A DNA stretch of 64,000 nucleotides, from assembly GCA_012934845.2 (NCBI GenBank), contig WNNJ02001230.1:1-64000 (forward strand). Direction: 5' to 3'. Shown piece after piece: positions 21,538 to 32,600 of the stretch. The position numbers were made by a program, and so were the translations under genes. How positions within the stretch are numbered: position 1 is the stretch's first letter; each line of letters begins with the position of its first letter. Under the pieces are notes generated by a model. That model was not told the DNA's origin, searched no databases, and saw only the letters and a program-made list of their open reading frames with translations. This DNA is from Pomphorhynchus laevis. Taxonomy: Eukaryota; Acanthocephala; Palaeacanthocephala; Echinorhynchida; Pomphorhynchidae.

Positions 21538-21668
21538 AAATATATAATATTTTCAAATGTTTATCTTTGATATATTTAAGCTTTTACTATTAATCAGCTT
21601 ACCAAAGTAAGCATTTAAGTCATTATATAACGAATTGTAAATTTATTTTTATTGATATTATTATTTAA

Positions 21669-24600
21669 CCTTAAAAATTTTTGGTTTCTAATAAACATAC
21701 AAATCCTCCTGAGTTTAAACTATCCTGTTATCCCTATTAACTACTTACACTACTTACATTACTTACAACTCGCTGTTGTTTATCCTCAAAACAATCCTCA
21801 AAACAATAAATTAACATACAATCTGAAATTATGCCAAAGGGCGTGCCATCAGCACTTCCTAGATGTTGCGGTTGTAATGGACCGAATGCTGTTTGCAAGG
21901 GTTGTCGGTGTCGCAAGGCTAACAAGCATTGTACGAACTGTGCAGCGCCTAATTGCTCAAATAACAGCCCTTCTATCAATATGGAGAGACAAAATGCACG
22001 CACTAATGAGTTTATTGGCGACGACATTAATCAACCGTTGTCAAGCGTTCAGATTACGGCAGCTCCTAACAAACCGCAAATAATATGTCTTCTTCATCTA
22101 CCAATCATATCAACAATTTATGACGAAATTAAAACATGGAGACCAAACATCTTTCATCCCCCAATTTGTGATGCCAGTAATAGGTTCGTGGACCTTTTGA
22201 CTTCGGCTTACAGTAAATTCACTAACAACCATCCTGAACAACCAACTGCATTGAAAGAGGCAGCTGTAATGTGTCAGCTATTACTCCAAAGATTACCGAC
22301 GAGAAAAAGAGCCGCGTTGCGAAAAGATCTTGAAAGACACTTGGATGCATGGCAGAAATATGATTTCATAGCCTTGCTAGATGAAGGTATTGTTCTTCAA
22401 AATGCCGTGAATGCTCAGACTAGAAAACCACGTACGACGCACAATGACTGCTTAAAATCATTTTCTCGGCTCATGCAATCCGGAAACACAAGAGGTGCGC
22501 TTAATAGTCTTATCATAAAAGAGTCTGACGAACCAGCCTTGTTCAAGATGAACGATGAACTGAATGGACAGACGATAAAGAATATTCTGCTAGATCTTCA
22601 TCCCGCTGCCAGAGACGTGGAAGCGGTCGCTCTCCAAGAAAATAGTCTCAGTAGGAGTATTTCTCACCACCCAGTTGAATACACAGTTATTGATAGAACC
22701 AGGATAATGAAAGCTGCTAAAAAATATCAAGGCGGTGCGAGTCCATCCGGAATGACTGCTGTTATAATGAAAACGTTATTGAGCAGTTTCAAGACTCACT
22801 CGCAACGTCTTGCCGATGTTTTAGCTGACATGGCTTATAAAATTGCCACAGAAGCAATAAACCCCACCCATATGGAGGCATTCAAGGCCAGCAGGATAAT
22901 CGCACTCAATAAAAAACCAGAGATTAGGCCAATAGGAGTCGGCGAGGTCGTTCGACGATCGATTGGTAAGGTTATTCTCGAAGTTGCTTCCCTAAAATTG
23001 CAAGCAGTAGCAGGTGTTATGCAACTTTCTGCCGGTCAGCAGGCAGGTATTGAATATGCGATTCGTAGCATAAACAGTGAATTCTCGAGAAGCAATATGG
23101 TTGGCTTACTTGCTATCGATGCAGCGAATGCTTTCAATTGTGTCAATAAGAAACTATTGCTGGCAAATGTTGGGATGGTATGTCCAGCTTTATCTGTGCC
23201 ACTTTACAATACATATTCACATAATACGCAGCTTATCGGGGAAGGCGATATTATCATGGCACAAGAAGGCCTAATACAAGGGGACCCTTTGGCATTGGCG
23301 GCTTTAGCCGTATCTTCGTTGGTGCTTATTCATCGTCTACAAGCCTCTTTGTTGGTAGCGTATCTACGCTACACAAGGCGTGGGAATGGCTTGCAGACAA
23401 CGGTCCCCACTACGGCTATATTGTAAATCCAGGAAAGTCGAAGCTGTTGATACATCCTAATAATGAAGATCTCGCAAAGTCAGCGTTTACAGGAACGAGC
23501 ATAGAAGTCGTGACAGATGGGTTGGTTATCCTTGGTTCTCCTATTGGTTCGTCAACATATAAACAATCTGATGTACACAGCCGGATTTCAAAGTCCATCT
23601 CTCTAATCACTAACCTGACTGACGCTGCTAGGTTTGATGCACACTTGGCTTATTCTGCATTCGTATATGGAGCCCAATCAAAGTGGATACACCTTTCAAG
23701 GACGACCAAAATCACTCCTGAAAGCATGCAACCATTACACGATGAGATTTATGGGCAATTTGTACAAATACTTGTCAACACCGAACTATCTGACATGCAG
23801 AAGCAAATTATTGCATTACCAACGTCCGTTGGTGGTCTTGGCATAAGAAGTCCTATCGTGGAAGCAGTATCGCAGTTTGAGTCATCAAGAATTTTAACGT
23901 CCACCTACTCAAAAGATTTGAGTTTTTCTGAATTAATTGATGCCTAACATGAGGCACGAAGACTTATAACCAGCACAAACTTAGCCACTGCCATAGCCAA
24001 AAGAGCTGATATCGTCAGATTATTCGAGGATGCGGAAAATATTTTACAGTACGCTAGTTTGAAGGGCGCATCCAGCTGGTTAACAATCCGTCTACTATCG
24101 TTTAAATCATTCCACCTGTCACATAATGAATTTTAAGATGCTGTTGCAGCACGGTATGCATGGACACCAAACGACATATCTGTGGATCAGAGATGTCTTG
24201 CTGTCATGCGTTATCGTGTCGTAGGGGTGCCTTGACAATAATTAGACATAACGAGATACGAGATACACTATCTAGATATTTGTCCACTGCATGTAGCTGT
24301 GTTGCCTTGGAACCGTGCCTGTCAGCAGTACCCGAATGCTACAACTTTTTGACCAGTAAGGCAACTCGCACACCTGAAGCTCGAGCAGATATTGTGTGCA
24401 ATGGACTTTTTGGAACTAGGATGGAGCGAACGTTCATCGACGTTTGTATCTTCAATAATCTTGCACAATCCTATACCATTAAGTCACCATCCGCTGCATT
24501 TGAATATCACGAAAGCAGAAAGCGAGCGAAATACGAAGAACGAATTATTGATATTGAAAATGCATCCTTTTCTCCATTCGTAGTTTCGACCAACGGCGCT

Positions 24601-24907
24601 ATTGGACCGGCAGCGTCTGCTTTGCTGAAGAACTTAGCTAGAAAAATATCAGATAAAAAAGGAACAGACTATAGTGATGAGATGAGCGTTTTGCGCACAT
24701 CAATCGGCATATCTTCGGCAAGAATGGTATCAGCTTGCTTAAGAGCATCAAGATCAAAGATCCTGCGCCATTCTGGCAACATTCCAATACGGAGACGGTG
24801 ATTACATCAAATGAATACTTATTTTAATTTTGTTTGTTTTAAATAAGCCCATTTGCGTGATACCTTGAATGTAATTTTTGAAATAAATCAGGTATATATT
24901 AAAAAAA
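21669..24907 (+). mobile_element. R2-like LINE with Cys-rich N-terminus and restriction-like endonuclease
   Basis: Inserted on the plus strand into PLE3. TATTTAA occurs on both sides (21662-21668 and 24908-24914), and the uninterrupted PLE4 has TATTTAA once at the equivalent point (near 27129), so this is a 7-bp target duplication. It holds one ORF with an N-terminal cysteine cluster, RT, and a C-terminal zinc plus PD-(D/E)XK-like domain, a layout shared with R2/NeSL-type LINEs and with many cnidarian proteins of this type. The 3' UTR ends in an A-run. The clade assignment is tentative. Confidence 0.82.
21831..24801 (+). pseudogene. R2-like LINE ORF (RT plus restriction-like endonuclease), inactive
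   Basis: Start ATG 21831. Cysteines at residues 12, 13, 15, 22, 25, 27, 34, 37 and 42 form a zinc-binding cluster. RT follows: KPEIRPIGVGEVVRRSIGK, LLAIDAANAFN (motif A Asp) and LIQGDPLALAAL. Around 23335-23350 the YADD block is missing: the frame goes from LVLIHRLQ to sequence that, one frame over, reads LFVGSVSTLHKAWEWLADNG. The frame then has TAA stops at 23945 and near 24134 and a shift near 24165. The last part 24160-24801 has CGSEMSCCHALSC, RHNEIRD, ARADIVCNGLF and TFIDVCIFN (nuclease core), and SFSPFVVSTNGAIGPAA. With the catalytic RT block deleted the copy cannot move itself. Confidence 0.82.
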
Positions 24908-25050
24908 ATATTTAATTTATATTTATACCCTTTTGATAGTATTTCCCTTTGTTCACAATTTTCAATTAATTCTAGATGATGGGTCCATCCATGTATATTA
25001 ATATTTAAATCATTATAATTAACTTCTTTCATTAGTATATCATAATCAAA
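24908..25050 (-). mobile_element. PLE3, 5' remnant beyond the R2-like insertion
   Basis: Minus-strand coding piece MKEVNYNDLNINIHGW followed by HHLELIENCEQREILSKGYK and YKLN, where it is cut by the insertion. The continuation NNNDK-type sequence lies left of the LINE at about 21580-21661. At its other end it touches the 3' terminus of PLE4 (25051), giving a head-to-tail junction. Confidence 0.8.
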
Positions 25051-27506
25051 TCAGCTAACTGAGTCTACGTATTTAATATAATTATAAACTAAACAAAACA
25101 TAATAATGCTAAATCAAAAAGTGATAATTAAATGATAAAATTAATAATTGTTTTTAGATTTTCTATAATTTAAATTAAGTTAAAATAAAAAATTGAAATT
25201 TAAAATAAAACTTATTTCTATGAATTGACTAATAGATAGCAAACGTTGTATTAAAACAAGGATTAGAGGTTGTCAGGAGAAACTGTTATGCTATCAGGTT
25301 TCGGACCCTAACTCCTTCACCCAACATAGAAGCGGAACCAAATACGTGTTAAGAACGTATTTCCTCTGATTAAATTTGATTATATTCTATATTATTTTAA
25401 TACAAAGTATATTATTTATTATCCATCCATAAAAATTTGCCACTTAAGAGTTTAAATTTATTCTTTATATTATTGTGTTGATTTATATATTTTACTATTT
25501 TCTGCTTGATCTTATTTTTATAGTAACCTAGTTTAAAATATGTATCTATTAAATTATTTAAATGATTTTGAAGAAAGCCAATATCATTACATATTGTTGC
25601 AATTCTTAAAATTTCATTATTTAATGTATTATATTTTATATTATATGATATGCATGAATGCTCATGCAAAAATATGTTTCTTGTAAATTTAAATATGTCA
25701 TCTTTACGATATAAATTAAAAGTAGTTCTAATTGATGTTAATTTAATGCTCATATCCAAATATATACTTTCTTTATCATTAATATTATTGGTTGTATTAA
25801 GAAATAAGCTACTTGGATAAATTAGTTCGCTTATTGAATAAAAACACATATATTATCAATATATCAAAACACACACTTCATATCTTTAAATAATTTAGAT
25901 TTATCATTTAAACAGTTATGAACAAATTCATATTCTATAAAGCTTAAAAACTAGTCAGCTATAATTGGGCTACTAATACCTCCCATTGGAACACCTTTTA
26001 CTTGTCTAAATATAGATGTCCCTACTTTTAAATAATTTTGATTTATTAAAATATTGAGGATTCTAATAATTCAATTTTATCCATAATTATACTATATATT
26101 TTATAGTATAAATATTATATATATTGTTAGATAGGCGTTATAGTTATTATAACATATATATGTATATCTTTTACCGAATATAAGATTAATTAATTTTTCT
26201 AATGCATCTTTAATATCTGTTAAATCTAGATTGGTATAAAGCATAATAAAATCGTACGCTTTATATTATATATAATATATATATTCTGAAAATTTATTCC
26301 GTTTGTGTGTTCTAAGAATTCTTTTGTAGAATTTATACTTAAATAGTGTTTTATGCCAGTATTAATTTCGATTACCTTGCAATATTTTTTAAAATGTGCT
26401 TTAATTACTTTAGGTATTTTATTCATATAGACAGAAAGTAGTTTTAATGTACATTTAAACGCACTACATATGAACCTAGGTTTTATTGGATTTTTATGTA
26501 ATTTTGGATTCCAATATAATATAGGTATAGTTTTATTATCTGATTCAACCTTTATACCCTTTTTATCCATTATAGAACAGTAACTTGTAATAATTGTTTC
26601 TAAACTCAACTCTCTACGTTCACATGTTGGATTTACATTTAAATCACTAGAATTAACCTCTTTCATTAGTATATCATAATAAAGCTTTTTGCATATGAAG
26701 ACAAAGTTATTACTAGCTTTATCAATAGTTGTTATTATATAGTTATCCTTTAATTTGGTAAGTTCTATATATATCTTTATTAATTTGATCTTTTCTTTTA
26801 TAAATTTCTTTGTCTGATATTTTCATTTTCTCTATAATTTTATCTAATTAATAAGTTTTTCAAATGTTTATCTTTGATGTATTGAAGCTTTTACTATTAA
26901 TCAGTTTACCAAAGTAAACATTTATACCGAATTGTAAACTTTGTTTCGATTGTTATTACTATTTAATCTATATTTATACTCTTTAAGTAAAGCAACGTTG
27001 GTACATAATATTTCCAAATTTTAATCTTTGATGTATTAAAGCTTTCACTGTTAATCAACTTATCAAAGTAATCATTTAAGTTATTATATAACGAACTGTA
27101 AATTTTATTTTTGTCGTTGTTATTATTTAATCTATATTTATACCCTTTTGATAGCATTTTCCTTAATTCATTGTTTTCAATTAATTCTAGATTATAGGTG
27201 CATATATGTTCAATTATTTTATCAAACTTAAGACTTTTGCAATCGCATTCAGTTTCTATTATGTTTCTAATATTATCGTTACATATAGATTTTAATTCTT
27301 TATTATAATTACAAATTTTTCGTCCTAATGGTGGTAGGAGTTTATACCTTATTTTAGGAATATATTTACTTTAAATCTGATCTTATTATTTCTTTACTTT
27401 TAGAACTATTTAAATTATTTTATATTACAATAGCTGTCTATTATACAACTTAACCAATCATAATCGTTAATTAATTTTTGATTTATTGAACAAATGATTT
27501 CTTTAA
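25051..27506 (-). mobile_element. Penelope-like element (PLE4)
   Basis: Minus-strand PLE with 3' terminus at 25051, folded tail 25262-25362, RT C-terminal frame 25412-25849, catalytic region near 25850-25990 (decayed, YIDNICVF-like), and an upstream frame 26226-26666 with MKEVNSSDLNVN, PILYWNPKLHKNPIKPRFIC (the conserved PLE/RT N-terminal K-H-K-P block). Further upstream are SKGYKYRLNNNNDKNKIYSS (26963-27157) and LLPPLGRK (27320-27350). The segment 26868-26975 repeats part of 27010-27160, an internal duplication. Multiple breaks; no GIY-YIG domain found. Confidence 0.82.
25256..25362 (-). ncRNA. Conserved structured RNA of the PLE 3' tail (copy in PLE4)
   Basis: Diverged copy of the fold in PLE2/PLE3. 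The long stem keeps most pairs with one mismatch, GAAAC/GTTTC is kept, and the 8-bp hairpin (25340-25362) has AAATACGT/ACGTATTT instead of AAATACAT/ATGTATTT, a compensatory A-U to G-C change. CTGATGA of the other copies reads CTGACAA here. Confidence 0.5.
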
Positions 27507-27697
27507 CTCTATATTTTACATTCCTTTTTTTCAATCCGGTTTGTGTACATGTAACTTTTGCTAAGTCATAATTTTTAATGTTGCTTTTTCAGTATCGCAA
27601 CCTTGTTTAGTTAACTCAGTCTAAACTTACAACGGGCCATCCATCATCTGACAGAGGGCTGCCCTGTAAAACAATACCCTGTAAAACAATACCTCGT

Positions 27698-28717
27698 TTT
27701 ACAAGGTATTGTAAAACTGTCCGCTGGTGATCTAATCTGTTTCAATGAAGCAGAGGCTACTTTTGAGATATCAAACTATTGAACATTTAATACTACCTAG
27801 ATTTTTCAGTGTATAAATGTGAATATGGCTGTTCATGAAAAAACATAAGCCTTAAAGAGTTTGCTGGTATGCTACCCCATTCTACCGACTATTAAGAATA
27901 CAGTAGGAACAAATATGCCTTTCAATTCGATTGTCCACCATCTTTTGCATATTATATGTGTTTATGATGTTTTAATGACACTTGACTATTTAACCTTTAA
28001 TATTGCTCAGATTTTCGGTACGGAAGTATATGGCTGGTAAAGTATACACACAAGCCTTTCATTAATTAAAGGCTTAACCATCTAATTAAACGGGCAAGCT
28101 AATGATTAACTTGATTACTTTAATCAAACGCGCAAGCTTTTAATTAATTTGAAACAATAAAATGTGAAAATTAAAATTATTTGTCACAGATTAATTAATC
28201 AACCAATTAAAAAATACAAATGAGAATTTGAAAAATGTCAGTTTCATCTGCAATCAAAATTTCGAAGATTTTTAGATTAACTTTGTGCATTTAAAAATAT
28301 TTAAATTAAATTTTAATGATAAGAAATAAAATATAATCTTAACTGGTAAAAGTATGATGTTAATATATTAGTATATATTTTACCACTTTATTTTTGAACG
28401 TTTCAATAAAAAACATGGAAATGTCAATTCAAATAATAATCCATATTATTTTTGTGACAAGTACCAGCCGTAAAGATATGGAATGCATATTGTGTCACTT
28501 GTACCAATAAGGCTACAATACCTTAAGCAACTATTTTCCAGCAGCTAACTTCGAATTTTTAACACAATTTTTTAATAATTTCCGTAAATTTCGAATAACT
28601 GTTCAAAATCATCCTTAACTTAAAATCCTGAGATCAAAATATTCATCGACATTTGCAAATTGCGAATGTCGATGTTTAATTTTACAATTGTTTAATTTTC
28701 TCATATAAAAAGCAATT
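27698..28717 (-). repeat. Interspersed repeat, inverted copy 3 (1.02 kb)
   Basis: Reverse complement of 13328-14345 with very few differences, including the 31-bp palindrome (28650-28680). It is truncated relative to copy 2 at its left end, where GTAAAACAATACC is repeated and partly inverted, suggesting a break repaired by local copying. Confidence 0.88.
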
Positions 28718-29614
28718 TACAATTGACAATTAAATAATAACAAAATAACAAAATATGAAGAAAAAAACAAAAATAATGAAGCACATGCTCTAAACAGTGA
28801 GACGTTCAGTGCTATGGGAAAAGCGTTTTTATTAATTAAAATATAATCAATATAATTAAATAAATAAATTAATTAAATCAATTAATTAAATATAATTAAA
28901 ATATAAACATCATTATTTATTATTCGAATAATATTCCAGATTTTTTCAGCAATTTATTATAATATATTATTCTGAATATAGGAAGTGAAGTCTTTCAAAT
29001 ATAAATCTAACTTTATTTATTTTTACTACCTGGAAGAATTTGGTCATACAAACCAATGTATAATTGATATTTTTTGATAACATATCGAATAAATTAATAC
29101 CTTAAACAACAAAATATATTTAAATAATATTCCAGATTTTGACAGCATTCCATAAGATGTTCAGGTATTGTTCATAAATGTTCATAAATGTTCAGGTATC
29201 TACGTTTCTGTACTATGGCCTTTCCTCCACAATAAATCAATAAATTCATTCCCTCGTAATATTATCCAACTCACAATTCTATTGCACATCTTCAATGAAC
29301 CACTCAACTATTTATTGTCCCACGATGTCTTGCCACATTTCACGCATATATTTCCTTCAATTTCATCAGCATTTTCATTTTATATTCAATTTGTTTCTTA
29401 TTTGCTTGTTCTTTTTCTTTTCCGTGGGCTTGTAATAGGTGTGCATTTGCCATAAATAAATTGTCAGTGCAAGAAAATAGATTTTTAAGAACATAAATTT
29501 GTAAACATTATGCAAATTTACTTAAAAAATATAAAAATTTGTATTTTAATGTTGTCAAACCTGACATGTGGCCTAAATGGCCAAAGCCGTAATCATCATC
29601 TTAAAGGAAGAAAG
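28718..29614. other. Non-coding region downstream of RpS16
   Basis: AT-rich, with a duplicated AATAATATTCCAGATTTT phrase (near 28928 and 29123) and a short ATGTTCATAA repeat (29158-29200). No gene recognised; the open frame at 29168-29455 looks like chance. Confidence 0.5.
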
Positions 29615-29620
29615 TTTATT
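29615..29620 (-). promoter_or_regulatory. Probable polyadenylation signal of RpS16
   Basis: TTTATT on the plus strand is AATAAA on the minus strand, 30 bases after the RpS16 stop codon. Confidence 0.55.
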
Positions 29621-29649
29621 TAAATTCAAATAGTGACATATAATTATTT

Positions 29650-32600
29650 TTAACGGTAACTCTTCTGGTACTTGGCACGAGCACCAGGTCCTCCGAACTT
29701 CTTTGTTTCACATCTTCTCGGATCAGCAACTAAAAGCGATCGATCGTAATTCATGAGAATGTCCTTGACTTCGCGTTTCGTGTCTTCGTCAACAACTACA
29801 AAATCAATATAAATTGTCATATATTTACAATACACTGCATTATATTAATTCAAGCTTAGTATTAAATACAAAATCACGGTCAACATTTTATTACGGCAAG
29901 TTTTATAAATTTAACGGCATTGCCTTTTAACATAAGATTTTAACCAAACAGAATTAACAATCAAAGAAACTAAACATCTAAAACGAATTCTAACACTATT
30001 TCACTTAAATAAACGGTACTTTTATAAAATAAATAAAAAATACTTCAAAATAGTCGTCGCAATTTTTAAATTACAATTATAAAAAGATTGTTAATGGCCC
30101 ATGTAAAGGTATGTAGCTCTAAAATTACATAAAAAACATAACTTCGATCCGTAGAAACAATAAAAAAATTATATTATGAAGATAATAATTCGAATGATCG
30201 TCGATATTTTTAGAGTATTGCGTTTATTTGAATAAAACGCTTAAAACGTAATTTCAGGAACATGTCAAGAGTGTCAGTTATCTTAAAGCAAATTGAAGCT
30301 ATTAAGATACAGTTCATCCTGACATTACCTTTGCATAACCTCATGAAGGTAAAAGATATAACCTTAATTACCTGATAAAACTAATATTTGATATTAAGTA
30401 CAAATACTAACTAATATTAATGTTATATTCGATATTAACTAATATCTCTTAGTTGATACTATTACTATTACTTGATATTAACTAATATCAAGTACTAGTA
30501 TAAATTTACTTCAGACTTGCATAGACAACTGATTTTATAAATTAGAAAACATATTGACTGTTCAACTACTGATAGTAAACACTATCCCAATAATCTCCTT
30601 TCAATTTTGATTAGATAGTATTTTACTAGAGCGAAGAATAAAAAATAATTTCCCTTTATTTGAAAAAAAAAATCAAAATTTCGATAGCTCCTGCTATCAT
30701 CATTTGGTGTGTTGTTTTAGTCTTCACAAGAAACACAAAAGCAAACGTTTATTTTATATTATTTTAGTTTATTTTTATTTTATCAATTCTTTATAAAACA
30801 AATTGTAAATAAAATACAAAATCAATATAAAAATATTATAAATATTAATATTATAAACTAATATTAATATTATAAATATTAATAAAAATTAAAAAATGTT
30901 CAATAATTATTGAACAAAAATTCAATAATTTCAATAAAGATGTAGAAAATATAAATCGTTTTTAAATCCTTAGAATTTATAAGTGAATTCTATTATTTAG
31001 AATTATTATACATAAATTCTATTATTTATTAAAATTAACAAAAATAATCATTAATCCATCATTAATATTAATAATAATTACTAAACACATAATCTTCTTC
31101 CATTTCAAATATATATTATTACAGGAACGAAGAAGAAAATATCATTTATTTGATAAAAATTCTATATTTCGATAGCTCCTGCAATCATCATCAGGATTAC
31201 AAAAAAAGTGTTTCAAGAAAAGTGTTTTTTTTTGATATCAAAATATAGAATTTTTATCAAATAAATGATATTTTCTCCTTTGTTTCTGTAATAATATATA
31301 TTTGAAATGGAAGAAGATTGTGTGTTTAGTAATTATTATTAATATTAATGATGGATTAATGATTATTTTTGTTAATTTTAATTATATTAATATTATTATA
31401 AATATCAATTGGCATTTTCGATTTATATTTTTGATTTCAAAAAGCTATTTTTTATTTCAATTTTGTTATTTTAGTACTAAATTTAGTACCTAAATTGTTT
31501 GGAGACAACAATTTAAAAAGCTTAGTGCAAAAAACAAAACTCAATAAAAGTTGACAAAAAATATAAAATATAATTGCCACAATAAATCGAGTAAATTTAT
31601 ATTTTACTGAATATAATATATTTATATATTTTTAAATATAAATATATTTATATTTTACATTTTTTGTAAAATGTTAAATGCATTTTCAATATTCCAATTG
31701 TTAGAGATTTTTGCAATTTTTTCACATAGTAAATAGTAAATTTATCCTAAAATGTGTAATATTCAAACGAATATCAATTTACAAAGAATATCACGAATAT
31801 CAATTTACATTACTTACATTTTTGGTAGAAGGCGACGACACCTTTTGCAATTGCTTGACGAATTGCTAAAAAAACAAATGGTAACTTTTCAATTATTCGT
31901 TATTTGGCTTAACCATAAACACGGGACACATGACCACCGCCTGAAACGCGTACTCTTATATTGAGCTGACGTAGCCTATTCTGTCCTATCAAGGCAATCG
32001 GTTCGTATAGCTACAAATAAACGAGTTAACTAATAACCGAAAGCAAGTAATAAACCAAATTAAATTAATTTATTGTAAACAAATAATATTTCGTTCAGCT
32101 AACCAAAATTTCAATTTAAAATATCTACAAAAAATCTGATTATGAGTTACTAAAGTTATTACACACAAATTTAAATTGAAACAAATTACGCTATAGTTGA
32201 ATTTGAATCAATATAACATTTTTGCTATCTTTTGTAACCATCTTGATGATCATAAACGGTAATACATTTATTTTAATTTAAAATTCGGTAAAAACGATGT
32301 TACTCTAGCACATATCCAAAATAATCTTACACATTCGTTTAGAAACAGGTTTAATGGAAACAAAGGTACGAAAACGCCGTTATCCGTGTTGGACTGTGCA
32401 AATTATGTCACAATTATATGATGAAAATACCAAGTTGCAATCTGCACTACCCGCAAATACGGCGAAAAGGAAAATTCTTAACCTGTGTTTTTGAGCTAAA
32501 TTTCCAGCAATTCAATGAGTCTCCTTTTTATAATAACAACTAATGAATAGCTACAATTGACAAATAGATCTTAAAAAATCTATTTCCTCTTGATTAAAGT

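Larger units (their letters stand above)
19365..21661 (-). mobile_element. Penelope-like element (PLE3), 3' and central part
   Basis: Minus-strand PLE. From its 3' end: terminus AAATCAGCTAACTGAGTC at 19425, folded tail 19632-19735, RT C-terminal frame 19780-20367, then upstream blocks (KYTYICYNNYNAYL region 20470-20540; CSINQKLINDYDRLSCIIDS 20571-20660; LLPPLGRKICNYNKELKSIC 20840-20900). The block order differs from PLE4, so the copy is rearranged. A roughly 510-bp insert with direct repeats interrupts it at 21028-21537. At 19365-19424 a piece of PLE 5' coding sequence (HNLELIEN) is joined directly to the 3' terminus, a head-to-tail junction. The 5' remainder lies beyond the R2-like insertion, at 24908-25050. 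Confidence 0.85.

Noticed and set aside
21669-24907. A site-specific R2 element in 28S rDNA
   Set aside because: The flanks are Penelope-like sequence, not ribosomal DNA, and the target duplication confirms it.
29168-29455. A 95-codon hydrophobic protein
   Set aside because: It lies in AT-rich DNA with short tandem repeats, has no recognisable domain and no codon bias.
30670-31200. CRISPR-like spaced repeats
   Set aside because: The recurring ATTTCGATAGCTCCTGC motif is not regularly spaced and sits within introns of a eukaryotic gene as part of small inverted-repeat elements.
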